From contig NC_021985.1 of the NCBI RefSeq assembly GCF_000444875.1, positions 4,236,170-4,300,169 of the forward strand: DNA of 64,000 bases, read 5' to 3'. This document shows positions 52,121 to 60,893 of the stretch, piece after piece; positions within the stretch are counted from its first letter, which is position 1, and each line of letters begins with the position of its first letter. Below the pieces are notes generated by a model. The model searched no databases. It was not told where the DNA came from and saw nothing but the letters and a program-made list of their open reading frames with translations. The DNA is from Streptomyces collinus Tu 365. Lineage in GTDB: Bacteria; Actinomycetota; Actinomycetes; Streptomycetales; Streptomycetaceae. The position numbers and the translations under genes were made by a program.

Positions 52121-53050
52121 GTGCAGCGATATGGAACGCTAGATCGAAATGCGCGGACTGGCCCATTACAGTCCTGGCTGATTCGGGAAAAGTATCGCGC
52201 CGGCCTCAGTTTCGGAGAGCTTGCCGCGTTGACATTCATCTCGAAATCTTCGCTGCATCGCGCAACGCAAGGGTTTGAAATGCCTAGTCGGCAAGTCTTT
52301 GAAGCATTCGTTCGAGGCTGCGGATCGGACATCACGGCTGCTGAGGAAGTATGGCGGAAGGCTGAATCAGCAAACTCTTTGTCCGGCTTCGCGGCAATGT
52401 TGATTCACCCCGATGACGTTACCACTCACAACGGGTTGCGCAGGGCTCTGGGGCGTCTCATGAAGCGGAAAGGGTTGACCTTGCGGCAGGTCGAAAAGAT
52501 GGCTGAGCAGCGGGGCGTCAAGCTCCGCAGAAGCACGCTCGGTGATGCTCTCAGTGGGCGTCAGAATTTCAGCCGTAGTTCAACAATCGAGCTTGCGCGA
52601 ACCTGCGGCGAGACGGAGAGTTCGGTCCAAGCATGGGATGAGGCATGGGAGCGAGCTGAGCGTGATAGAAGAAGTAGAAATGGTCATTTGGGTGGGATGT
52701 ATAGACTGCCAGCGGGTGCCAGGCAGTACGTTCAACTCGGCATTGAGGAGATATTTCGGGTCTGCGAGCGATACAACATTCCGAGCGCAGAGATAGATAT
52801 GTACATTCGCAGCCAAGTTGAGTTCAGGCGTATCTCGAATTCGCGAACTTTTTGGGGTGATCCTCCCGAGTCGTGGAGGGTTTCTGTGTCGAACCCTGCT
52901 AATGATGTATCAGGGCGAATCGAAGAGGCTTTGAGGGGGGTAATGGTGAAAAGACTTCCCTTCCCGTTGGACTGGTCGCTGTTGCGTGTACTAACGAGTT
53001 CCGTTCTTCACGCGCTGGGGGAAGATGCAGACGGCGGCACTGACCCGTGA
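52121..53050 (+). CDS. Low-GC DNA-binding protein with two HTH-like regions
   Basis: 309 residues from GTG 52121 with GAGGGGG 6-12 bp upstream. Two Xre-type HTH regions are visible: residues about 25-55 (GLSFGELAALTFISKSSLHR) and about 110-150 (GLTLRQVEKMAEQRGVKLRR, STLGDALSGRQNFSRSST). The remainder has EEIFRVCERYNIPSAEIDMY and a helical C-terminus. It is much richer in A/T than its surroundings and contains a TTA leucine codon at 52166-52168, so its translation would need the bldA tRNA. Likely a regulator of the element. No close family can be named. Confidence 0.75.
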   Translation: MQRYGTLDRNARTGPLQSWLIREKYRAGLSFGELAALTFISKSSLHRATQGFEMPSRQVFEAFVRGCGSDITAAEEVWRKAESANSLSGFAAMLIHPDDVTTHNGLRRALGRLMKRKGLTLRQVEKMAEQRGVKLRRSTLGDALSGRQNFSRSSTIELARTCGETESSVQAWDEAWERAERDRRSRNGHLGGMYRLPAGARQYVQLGIEEIFRVCERYNIPSAEIDMYIRSQVEFRRISNSRTFWGDPPESWRVSVSNPANDVSGRIEEALRGVMVKRLPFPLDWSLLRVLTSSVLHALGEDADGGTDP

Positions 53051-53667
53051 GTAATCGGCACCCGTCGCAGTGCGCAACGGCGATTGACCTGTCCTACAGG
53101 CCGTGTAGTGGCCAGGCCAGGGGCTCTCCAAGGTCCGCACGCTCGCTAGTGGCAGCCGGTTGCTGGGGTTGCTATACCTCGTTGCTCTACACCAGCGGCT
53201 AGTTGGTGGCCGAGGGCGGGGACGACGAACCGCCGAAGGTGCTGCGTGAGGACTGCGGCCGCGCCAGGACCGCAATGCCCAGCAATGCGGTCTGACGGTG
53301 GAGACCTGTGCACCCCTGGTCGGCACAGGCTGTGCCCCGAAGGCGCGTTGACCCGATACAGCTCCAAATCTCCCCTGACGCGGCGAGAGATGGCATCTAC
53401 CAGTCAATCGGTGGCCCTGATCTGCACTTTTACCGTATACCCCCCGGTGGTACCGCTTCCTGTCGTTGAAGTTGTCGCCCACTTTTGAGTCAAATGCCCT
53501 CTTTGGCGAAAGTGTGGGATTGGCTACAGACAGGTGGTTCTAGTTGGCGTTCCACCCAGGGTCCGCAGCAACATTCACCTCAACCGCAAGGACCCGTCGG
53601 CGCACCTTCCACAGCATCACCGACGGGTCCTGATGGGCCGAAGTCCGCTTAGAGAACAGGACCCAGA
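53051..53667. other. 617-bp non-coding stretch of the element
   Basis: No convincing gene. At 53155-53190 it carries CCGGTTGCTGGGGTTGCT, a near copy of a sequence beside the left att (50957-50976). A hairpin GGACCCGTCGG / CCGACGGGTCC (53590-53630) precedes the membrane-protein gene. AT-rich tracts near 53430-53530 may hold promoters. Confidence 0.5.
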
Positions 53668-53898
53668 ATGGACGGTACACAGGCCGCGCCCCTGAGGCAG
53701 CACGTATCGAACGCGACTCTCGTCACTTCGATGGGGCTCGGCGCGGGGGATGTCGGCTTCATCGCTGGCCTCTACGGCAGTTTTGTCGGTCATCAGACCC
53801 TGTACGCAGCCACGGTCACCGGCTGCAGTGCGGCCGTCGGAGCCTTCATGGTCGGTATGGCGATCGCCACCTTCATCCGCAAGGGCAGCGCCGGGTAG
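53668..53898 (+). CDS. Small two-TM membrane protein of the element
   Basis: 76 residues from ATG 53668, with AGAGAACAGGA upstream. Two hydrophobic segments: LVTSMGLGAGDVGFIAGLYG and LYAATVTGCSAAVGAFMVGM, with a short basic end. The size and setting recall Spd-type spread proteins of Streptomyces plasmids, but there is no sequence motif to prove it. A 19-nt-loop hairpin lies 38 bp upstream. Confidence 0.55.
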   Translation: MDGTQAAPLRQHVSNATLVTSMGLGAGDVGFIAGLYGSFVGHQTLYAATVTGCSAAVGAFMVGMAIATFIRKGSAG

Positions 53899-53989
53899 GC
53901 GGCCAGGGGTACGCGCTATAGGAGCCGACCGCGGCACCGCTGCGGTCGGCTCCGCCTGCTAAGGACCAGGGTCGCGTCCACCCCGCGAG

Positions 53990-54918
53990 GAGACGCAGGA
54001 GAAATGGATCAAGCTCCACAGTGAAGCCAGCAGGGGCCCGGTGCAGACCCGGCACCGCACGGTGCAGGCGTTCCCGTCCTACTGGCTCGAGTCGATCGTG
54101 AAGCCCCACCTCGCTCCGCTGTCGTACGTGTCGTACGAGGGCTCGGTGCGGCTCTACATCAATCCGCACCTCGGCGGGAAGCGGCTCGACAAGCTGACCG
54201 TCCGGGACGTACGGGAGTGGCTGACCAAGCTGGCCGGCATCTGCCAGTGCTGCGCTCAGAGCAAGGACGCCAAGCGCGCCGAGCCGCGTCGGCGGTGCTG
54301 TGCCATCGGGGAATGCTGTGAGGCCTATCCGAACCGGCGGGTCGTCCAGGCCGCCCGAGACGCTTTGCGGGCCGCACTCACGCACGCCGTGACCGAGAAG
54401 GAGATCACCAAGAACGTGCCTGGCAGTCGATCGACTTCGAGGCCGGTGAGCTGTACGTGGATCACCAGATCCAGCGCGCGGGCCGGCAGATCCTCCACCG
54501 GGAGACCAAGACGGAGGAGTCCGACGACTTCCTTCCGCTCCCCGAGTTCTGCCTCCGGGCGCTCCGGATGCGGCGGGCCCAGCAGACCGGGGACCGGAAG
54601 GCGGCCGGGGAACTGTGGCAGGACACTCGCGGGCTGATCTTCACCACGAAGTACGGAACGCCGATCGAGCCGGGGAACCTGACCCGCATGTTCGCCCTGC
54701 GGGCTCGGCGCGCCGGGCTCCGGGTGATCCCGCTCCGCAACACCCGGCACACCTGCAGCTCGCTCCTGGTCGCCCTGAAGGTGCACCCGAAGGTGGCCCA
54801 GCGGATCCTGCGGCACTCGCAGATCGCCATGACGATGGAGGTCTACGCCGAAGCCAGCGAGGAAGAGGTGCGGGCCGCTCTCGGCAAGCTCTCCGATGCC
54901 ATGGGCGGCGCCGGCTGA
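53990..54918 (+). pseudogene. Tyrosine recombinase (integrase), internally deleted
   Basis: Part 1 (to about 54418) reads EKWIKLHSEASRGPVQTRHR, PSYWLESIVKPHLAPLSYVS, YINPHLGGKRLDKLTVRDVR and the Cys-rich CQCCAQSKDAKRAEPRRRCC typical of AICE integrases, ending TEKEITKNV. Part 2, in another frame, resumes at WQSIDFEAGELYVDHQIQRA and runs through RGLIFTTKYGTPIEPGNLTR, RNTRHT and the nucleophile Tyr (TMEVYAEASEEE). About 60 residues around the first catalytic Arg are missing at the frame change, and the N-terminal 50 residues are also absent. The enzyme is dead, so the element is fixed unless helped in trans. Confidence 0.88.
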
Positions 54919-54946
54919 TGCCGTTGCTGTACTCAGCTGCTGTACG

Positions 54947-55034
54947 ACCCTGAAACGCCAGAGGCCCCGGATCTCTCCGGGGCCTCTGGTCTGTGTGCAC
55001 TCGGCAGGATTCGAACCTGCAACCTTCTGATCCG
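54947..55034 (-). repeat. att direct repeat, right copy (inside intact tRNA-Arg)
   Basis: Second perfect 88-bp copy. It includes the tRNA-Arg terminator hairpin and the 3' half of the functional gene. Confidence 0.95.
54958..54989 (-). terminator. Terminator of tRNA-Arg
   Basis: 14-bp perfect arms CCAGAGGCCCCGGA / TCCGGGGCCTCTGG with TCTC loop. The same hairpin occurs in the left att at 50807-50838. Confidence 0.88.
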
Positions 55035-55068
55035 TAGTCAGATGCTCTATCCGTTAAGCTACGAGTGC
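54996..55068 (-). tRNA. tRNA-Arg(ACG)
   Basis: Minus strand: acceptor GCACTCG / CGAGTGC, D-arm TAGCTTAACGGATAGAGC, anticodon stem TCTGA/TCAGA with loop CTACGGA (anticodon ACG), T-arm GCAGGTTCGAATCCTGC. CCA not encoded. Its A34 is the substrate of the TadA encoded at 29401. Target of the integrated element. Confidence 0.97.
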
Positions 55069-55240
55069 TTGTTCTTTTGTTTTGCCTTCGCTCCCGGCCC
55101 TTTCGGCCCGCTCGCGGCGACAGGAAGAACATTACATGACTGCCGCCGCCATGTGAAATCCGATCCGCACACCCCTTGTGACCTGCGAAAACGTCGATCC
55201 GGCCCGGATCGGGGGCCGGCGGGCACGTGCCGGGGAACGC

Positions 55241-55273
55241 CCGAAGCCCCGGTCCAGGGGACCGGGGCTTCGG
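55241..55273 (-). terminator. Terminator of tRNA-Ser(GCT)
   Basis: Perfect 15-bp inverted repeat CCGAAGCCCCGGTCC / GGACCGGGGCTTCGG with AGG loop, 10 bp from the tRNA 3' end. Confidence 0.88.
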
Positions 55274-55282
55274 GATCAGGCG

Positions 55283-55373
55283 CGGAGGCGGAGGGATTTG
55301 AACCCTCGATGGGCTTTAAGGCCCAAACCGCATTAGCAGTGCGGCGCCATAGACCGGACTAGGCGACGCCTCC
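55283..55373 (-). tRNA. tRNA-Ser(GCT)
   Basis: Class II tRNA on the minus strand: acceptor GGAGGCG / CGCCTCC, anticodon loop CTGCTAA (GCT), long variable arm TTTGGGCCTTAAAGCCCAT, T-arm GAGGGTTCAAATCCCTC. CCA not encoded. No repeat of it is seen in the window. Confidence 0.97.
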
Positions 55374-55555
55374 AGCACAACCACTCACGCGAGCGCGCGA
55401 ACGGTGCGTGCAGATGATGACACAGTCGAGCGTGCTGTCACCAATCGACGTCCACGGTACTAGGCGCGGGGGTCGCAGGGCAAAGGGCTTCGCCCGGCGG
55501 GACGGCGGGCGCGTGTCCGGCGCAACGTGCGGGGCGCGGGAGCGTTGAGCGACAC

Positions 55556-56098
55556 ATGATCTCCCTCTCTGTCATGCCGGTCCTCCCGCGGGGCGCCCGG
55601 GCCGCCGCCCTCGCCGCCGCCTCCGTCACCCTGGCCGCGCTCACCGCCGTACCCGCCGCGACCGCGGCCGCCGCTCCCACGCCCGTGCGTCCCGAGGACC
55701 GCGCCGGCGACCACCTCACCCTCGTGGTGCGGCACGCGGGGCCGGGCCGGGACGGGCGGTACGAGCTGTTCTGCCATCCGGAGTCCGGCCACCACCCGGA
55801 CCCGGCGGGCGCCTGCCGGGTGCTGGACGCGAACACCCAGTGGGGCCGGGACACCTTCGCCCCGGTGCCCCCGGACAGCGTCTGCACCATGCTCTACGGC
55901 GGCCCGGCCACCGCCCGGGTCACCGGCACCTGGGCCGGCCGGCCCGTCGACGCCCGCTACGACCGCGGCAACGGGTGCGAGATCGCGCGGTGGGACCGCA
56001 TGGTCCCGTTCCTGCCGCGGGCCGGTGCCGCCCCGGGAACGCCCTCGTGGACGACCTCGCGAACCTCCCCGTGGCAGCACCCGCTGCAACCCGCGTGA
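55556..56098 (+). CDS. SSI-family subtilisin inhibitor-like protein
   Basis: 180 residues. Signal peptide MISLSVMPVLPRGARAAALA through AVPAATAAAA, then the inhibitor domain: LTLVVRHAGPGRDGRYELFC, GACRVLDANTQW, VCTMLYGGPATARVTGTWAG, NGCEIARWDRMVPFLP. Cys 73, 87, 110 and 141 can form the two SSI disulfides. The reactive bond would be Met112-Leu113, suiting subtilisin-like proteases. About 25 residues at the C-terminus (after FLP) are extra compared with SSI and low in structure. Secreted; inhibits the organism's own extracellular serine proteases. It is monocistronic. Confidence 0.9.
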   Translation: MISLSVMPVLPRGARAAALAAASVTLAALTAVPAATAAAAPTPVRPEDRAGDHLTLVVRHAGPGRDGRYELFCHPESGHHPDPAGACRVLDANTQWGRDTFAPVPPDSVCTMLYGGPATARVTGTWAGRPVDARYDRGNGCEIARWDRMVPFLPRAGAAPGTPSWTTSRTSPWQHPLQPA

Positions 56099-56356
56099 CG
56101 TCGCCCGCGGCCGATTACCGAGGGATCGCCCGGTTCGTGAAGGACCGGCGAAGGACCTGCGGAGCCGGGGCCCGTGAGCCCCGCCGGGGAAGCATGCGGT
56201 CACATGTTCGCCGTCACTTCCTCGTGCGACCTCCCTCTCATCCGGCGTCGCGAGCGCAACCGAAGCCCTTAGACTCCCTCGCGTGACACGCCGCGGGCCG
56301 GTTGGCAAGATGGCCCGAGCGGTCGGCTAGGTGCGGTAACAGGGAGGAAGCGTCTC

Positions 56357-59300
56357 GTGAGCAGCAGGCCATCCCGAGGCGCTGCTCGCCTCGCAGCCAT
56401 ACTCGACGCGCTGCCCGACGCGTTGGTCCTGGTCAACGCCAACGGGACCGTCGTCAACGCCAACACGATCGCCCTGGAGGCGTTCGAGGCGCCGGGCACC
56501 GCGCTCGTGGGGCGCGGGCTGCTCGATCTGCTGCCCCAGTTCGACTCCCGCCTGATCCCCGGCTCGATGCGACGGCCCGACCACATGGACCCGCGCGGCC
56601 GGACCAAGCCGACCCGGATGGTCGCGCGCCGGACCGACGGCTCCGAGTTCCCGGTCGAGGTCACGAGCGCGAACCTGGAGAACGGCCAGCAGGCGTACGA
56701 CGGTTACGGCTACACCGGCGACGAGCTGCTGATGCTCGTCGTGCGCGACCTGTCCGGGACCGTGGACACCGAGGCCGAGCTGGCCCGTTCGCAGCGGCAG
56801 ACCGAGATGATCCTTCGGGCCGCGTCCGAGGGCGTCGTGGGCACCGACACCGACGGGCGGATCGTCCTGGTCAACCCGGCCGCCGCCCAGATACTGGGAT
56901 ACCGGGCCGGTGAGCTGGGCGGCAAGGAGCTGCACACCCTCGTGCTGCACTCCCGCGCCGACGGCTCCCCCTTCCCGTACGACGAGTCGCCGCTCGCCGA
57001 CACCCTGCGCTCCGGGCGCAAGCACCGGGTGCGCGGCCAGGTGCTGTGGTCCAAGGGCGACCAGAAGGTGTCGGTCGACCTGACCACCGCGCCCGTGCGC
57101 GACGGCGACCAGCTCGTCGGCGCGGTCATGACCTTCACCGACCGGCGGCCCTACGACTCCCTCGCCGAGGAGAAGGACGCGCTGGAGAAGGCGCACGCCG
57201 AGGAGCTGGAGCGGCTCGCCGAGGAACACGCCTCCGACCTGACCGCGCTGCGCCAGCAGCACGTCACCGAGGTCGAGGAACTGCGGGAGAAGCACGAGGA
57301 GGAGCTCGCGGCCGGCGAGGAGCGGTACGCCGCCCTCGGCGAGCGGGAGAAGGACCGGTACGAGGCCCTGGCCGGCCGGCACGAGCAGCTCCTCACGCTG
57401 CTCGGGCAGTCGCTGCGCGGCCCGCTGGACGAGCTGCGCCGCGAGCTGGCCGCGCTGGCCGCGGACGACGCCGGGCAGCTGTGGCCCGAGGCCAACCAGG
57501 TGCTGCACCACCTCTCGGCCGGCTACTCGCGCATCACCACCCTCATCGACAACGTCCTCGGCTACCAGCGCCTCGACGCGGGCCTGGAGGACATTGCCCG
57601 TACGAAGGTGATGCTGGACGCCGTCGTCGCCGCGGGCGTCGAGGGGGCCGTCGAGCTGATCGGCCCCGGCCGCGTCCAGTTCGCCGTGCACGCGCCGCCC
57701 ATCGAGGCCGAGGTCGACCCGCAGCGGCTCGCCACCGCGCTCGCGCACCTCGTCGCGGACGTGGCGGGCGTCGACGCCACCGGCAACACGCCCGTGTCCG
57801 CGGGCGGTTACCTGGACAACACGGTCGTGGTCGCGGCCGCGCAGCGCGGCGAGGTCGCGCGCATCGAGGTGCGCGGGCCGTACACCGGCGGCGACCCGGT
57901 GCACGAGCCGATGGTGCGCGGGATCGTGCGCGCGCACGGCGGCGTGCTGCAGACGCACGACGTGCCCGGCATGAGCGGCAGCGCGTACGTCCTGGAGGTC
58001 CCGCTCGGCGGCGGGGCCGGGGCGGTCGCCGTACCGGCGCCGGCCCCCGGCAACGCCCTGGAGGCGGCACCCGGGCCGGCCGACGGCCAGATGGCCGCCG
58101 AGCAGGACGCGGGCGGCCGGCGACGGGCCCGGCGGGGCTCCACGGACGCCTTCCTGGAGAGCGACGTCCTCGGTGACCCGGGCGACGGCGAGGCCGGGGA
58201 GTACCTGCCGACCGGGCGGCGCCGCAGGCGCGCGGCGGCCGCCGTCGAGGCGGCGCCCGCCCTCGTCGAGAGCCCGGAGACCGGGTCCGGCGGGACCGGA
58301 CGGCGCCGCGGCCGGCCCGCCGAGACCGACGCGGACCCGGGTGTCTCCGAGGGTGCCGTGATGACCGCGGCCGAGCACGCCGCGGGAACCGCCGCCACGG
58401 GCAGCGGACTCGGCGGCACGGCCGTGCCGCCGCAGGGCGTGCCCGCGCCCACCGGGCGCCGCGCCCGGCGCGACGCCGACGAACCGCAGGCCGCCCTGCC
58501 ACCCGCGCTGCCGGCGGCCGGTGCGCGGCCGGACGGGACCGCGCAGGCCGAGGGCGAGCAGCCGACCGGACGGCGCCGGCGCGCGCTGGCCGCGGCCGCA
58601 GAGCGGGCCGCCGCGCAGGAGGCGGGCGCCCGCACGGTGTTCGCCCTGCCCCCGGCGGAGGCCGACCGCTCCCCGGAGCCGGCGGACGCCGCGCCGGGTG
58701 CCGGTACGGCCGTGGCCCCGGGCGCCCAGGTGCCCGGCCAGGTGCGGGGGCCCGCCGACGGGGCGCCCGGTCAGGACGGGCGGCACGACGCCGTACCGCT
58801 CGACCACGCCGAGGACCACACCCCGCCGCAGCCGCACCCCACGAGCGCGCCGACCGGCCGCCGCAGGCGGGCCGTGGCCCACCCGGGAGAGGCCGCGGAG
58901 GCGGCGCCCGCCGCCCCCGGCGCGCCGGGCCAGGTCACCGGAAGCGTCCCGGCCCAGGCGGCTCCGGTCCCGATGCCTCCGGTCCAGGCCACTCCGGTCC
59001 AGGCGGCTCCGGTCCCAATGCCTCCGGTCCAGGCCACTCCGGTCCAGCCCGGACAGGTTCCCCCGGCGCCCGGCGCCGGCGTCCCGGCACAGGGTGCCCC
59101 GGCCCCGGCACAGGGCGCCGCGGCTCCGGCCGGTCCCGGCGGTGCCGCTGTGGCGCCGCCGGCTCCCGGTCAGCCGGCCGTCGTGCCGCCCACCGCCGTG
59201 CCGAACGCGGCGGTGCCCCCCACCGGTGCGCCCCAGGCCCCCGCGCCCGGGGCCGCCGTTCCGAACGCGACCGTGCCCGCCCAGGGCACCCTGGGTCAGG

Positions 59301-60838
59301 GCGTGCCGGTCGCGCCGGGACAGCAGGTCCCGCCGCAGCCCGCCGCCCCCGGCGGGCCGGTGCCCGCGCAGCCCGTGCCCGCTCCGGCCGCCGTGCCCCA
59401 GGGGCAGCAGGCGCCCTCCGTGCCCGGTCCGGCGGCTCAGCCGGCCGCGCCTCAGGCCGCCGGTCAGCCGCTTCCGGCGGAGACCGCGCAGGCCGCCGCC
59501 CCCGCGGTGCCCCAGCAGTGGTCCGGCGGCGACGGCACCTCCGGCGCGGGCGTCCCGGCGCCCCGGCCCGGTGCCGCGCCCCCGGCCGCGCAGCCCGGCT
59601 CCGCCACCCCCGCGCCCGGCACCCCGCTCCCTCCGGAGCACACCGGTGCGCAGCGGGCGGCTCAGCCGCTGCCCGCCGAGGCGTCCGGAGCGGCGGTCGA
59701 CCCCAACTCCACCCAGGGACGGGCCATCAGCGTGCGCACGCTGGGCCAGGGCGTGCCGTTCGCCCGGCAGGCGGCCCAGGTGCAGCTGCCGACGGCGACC
59801 CCGCCCCCGCACGCCCCGGGCGGTTCCGGCCGCCGGCGCAAGCTGGGCACGCGCCCCGACCCGGCAGCGCAGCAGGAGCAGCAGCCGGAGCAGGCGGCCC
59901 GTCCGCACCCGGCGGCCGAACAGCCGCCCGCGCAGCCCTCGCTCGCCGGGCAGTCCCGGCTCGCCCCGGCCACCGAGGGCGCCGGGCGGTCGTACGCCAT
60001 AGGCGCCCCGGACGCGAACGCGGCCGAGGGCCCCGAGCCGCTGGACGGTCCCGGCGGTGCGGTCGAGGTCGCGGACACCCCGCGCCCGCAGCCGCTGGAC
60101 GACGAGCTCCCGCCGGAGCCGCTGGACAACCCGCGCCGGCTGCTGGTGTGGCCCGCGCCGGACGTGACGACCCAGCAGGCGCTGAGCGACCGCGGCTACC
60201 GGCCGGTGATCGTGCACTCGCGCGAGGAGGTCGACGCCCAGATCGCGGCCTTCCCCGCCGCGCTGTTCGTCGACCCGCTGACCGGTCCGATCACCCGTAC
60301 CGCGCTGCAGTCGCTGCGCCAGGCGGCGGTCGCGGCCGAGGTGCCGGTGCTGGTCACGGCCGGGCTCGGGCAGGCGACGCGCGAGGCGGCGTACGGCGCC
60401 GACCCCGCCGTGCTCCTGAAGGCGCTGGCGCCGCGGGACAGCGAGCAGCACCCGCCGCGCGTCCTGCTCATCGAGGAGCACGCGGAGATCGCGCTGGCGC
60501 TGACCGCGACGCTGGAGCGGCGCGGGATGCAGGTGGCGCGGGCCGCGAGCGACAACGACGCGGTGACACTGGCGGGGCAGTTCCGGCCCAACCTCGTGGT
60601 GATGGACCTGATGCAGGTGCACCGCCGGCAGGCCGGGTTCAGCGGGATCATCGACTGGCTGCGCGCGAACGGGCAGCTCAACCGCACCCCGCTGGTCGTC
60701 TACACCGCCGCGGTCGACCAGGCCGACCTGCCGCGGCTGGCCTCGGGCGAGACGGTGCTGTTCCTCGCGGAGCGGTCCACCAGCGCCGAGGTGCAGACGC
60801 GGATCGTCGACCTGCTGGCCGGGATCGGCACCAACTGA
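56357..60838 (+). CDS. PAS-PAS coiled-coil pseudokinase with C-terminal receiver-like domain
   Basis: 1,493 residues from GTG 56357 (GGGAGGA 8 bp upstream). PAS 1 about 10-130 (LAAILDALPDALVLVNANGT), PAS 2 150-262 (MILRAASEGVVGTDTDGRIV), coiled coil 265-345, an HisKA-like helix where S-H-E-L-R-T-P is replaced by G-Q-S-L-R-G-P (350-356; no His), and a degenerate HATPase segment (ending about 555). Then follow some 780 residues of Ala/Pro/Gln-rich, RRRR-containing linker with repeats such as VPMPPVQATPVQ. The C-terminus has a conserved pair of receiver-like domains (LLIEEHAEIALALTATLERR, NLVVMDLMQVHRRQAGFSGI). Probably a soluble signalling scaffold. Homologues are widespread in Streptomyces; function unknown to me. 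Confidence 0.8.
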   Translation: MSSRPSRGAARLAAILDALPDALVLVNANGTVVNANTIALEAFEAPGTALVGRGLLDLLPQFDSRLIPGSMRRPDHMDPRGRTKPTRMVARRTDGSEFPVEVTSANLENGQQAYDGYGYTGDELLMLVVRDLSGTVDTEAELARSQRQTEMILRAASEGVVGTDTDGRIVLVNPAAAQILGYRAGELGGKELHTLVLHSRADGSPFPYDESPLADTLRSGRKHRVRGQVLWSKGDQKVSVDLTTAPVRDGDQLVGAVMTFTDRRPYDSLAEEKDALEKAHAEELERLAEEHASDLTALRQQHVTEVEELREKHEEELAAGEERYAALGEREKDRYEALAGRHEQLLTLLGQSLRGPLDELRRELAALAADDAGQLWPEANQVLHHLSAGYSRITTLIDNVLGYQRLDAGLEDIARTKVMLDAVVAAGVEGAVELIGPGRVQFAVHAPPIEAEVDPQRLATALAHLVADVAGVDATGNTPVSAGGYLDNTVVVAAAQRGEVARIEVRGPYTGGDPVHEPMVRGIVRAHGGVLQTHDVPGMSGSAYVLEVPLGGGAGAVAVPAPAPGNALEAAPGPADGQMAAEQDAGGRRRARRGSTDAFLESDVLGDPGDGEAGEYLPTGRRRRRAAAAVEAAPALVESPETGSGGTGRRRGRPAETDADPGVSEGAVMTAAEHAAGTAATGSGLGGTAVPPQGVPAPTGRRARRDADEPQAALPPALPAAGARPDGTAQAEGEQPTGRRRRALAAAAERAAAQEAGARTVFALPPAEADRSPEPADAAPGAGTAVAPGAQVPGQVRGPADGAPGQDGRHDAVPLDHAEDHTPPQPHPTSAPTGRRRRAVAHPGEAAEAAPAAPGAPGQVTGSVPAQAAPVPMPPVQATPVQAAPVPMPPVQATPVQPGQVPPAPGAGVPAQGAPAPAQGAAAPAGPGGAAVAPPAPGQPAVVPPTAVPNAAVPPTGAPQAPAPGAAVPNATVPAQGTLGQGVPVAPGQQVPPQPAAPGGPVPAQPVPAPAAVPQGQQAPSVPGPAAQPAAPQAAGQPLPAETAQAAAPAVPQQWSGGDGTSGAGVPAPRPGAAPPAAQPGSATPAPGTPLPPEHTGAQRAAQPLPAEASGAAVDPNSTQGRAISVRTLGQGVPFARQAAQVQLPTATPPPHAPGGSGRRRKLGTRPDPAAQQEQQPEQAARPHPAAEQPPAQPSLAGQSRLAPATEGAGRSYAIGAPDANAAEGPEPLDGPGGAVEVADTPRPQPLDDELPPEPLDNPRRLLVWPAPDVTTQQALSDRGYRPVIVHSREEVDAQIAAFPAALFVDPLTGPITRTALQSLRQAAVAAEVPVLVTAGLGQATREAAYGADPAVLLKALAPRDSEQHPPRVLLIEEHAEIALALTATLERRGMQVARAASDNDAVTLAGQFRPNLVVMDLMQVHRRQAGFSGIIDWLRANGQLNRTPLVVYTAAVDQADLPRLASGETVLFLAERSTSAEVQTRIVDLLAGIGTN

Positions 60839-60893
60839 GGCGCGCCTCAGGGGCGCGCGCGAACAAGGACGTGGCCCCGGGGGCGCGCACGGA

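Larger units (their letters stand above)
50796..55034. mobile_element. Decayed integrative element (AICE-like) in tRNA-Arg(ACG)
   Basis: Bounded by perfect 88-bp direct repeats (50796-50883 and 54947-55034), giving a unit of 4,151 bp. The repeats cover the 3' half of tRNA-Arg plus its terminator. The integrase pseudogene lies next to the intact tRNA. Genes inside: an unknown 117-aa protein, a minus-strand decayed frame, a low-GC TTA-containing DNA-binding protein and a 76-aa membrane protein. No Rep, FtsK/TraB or relaxase genes remain. Base composition at about 52.1-53.5 kb is clearly lower in GC than flanking core DNA. Confidence 0.88.

Noticed and set aside
52121..53050. Replication initiator or transposase for the low-GC element gene
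   Set aside because: No DDE, rolling-circle or helicase motif; only HTH-like segments can be seen.
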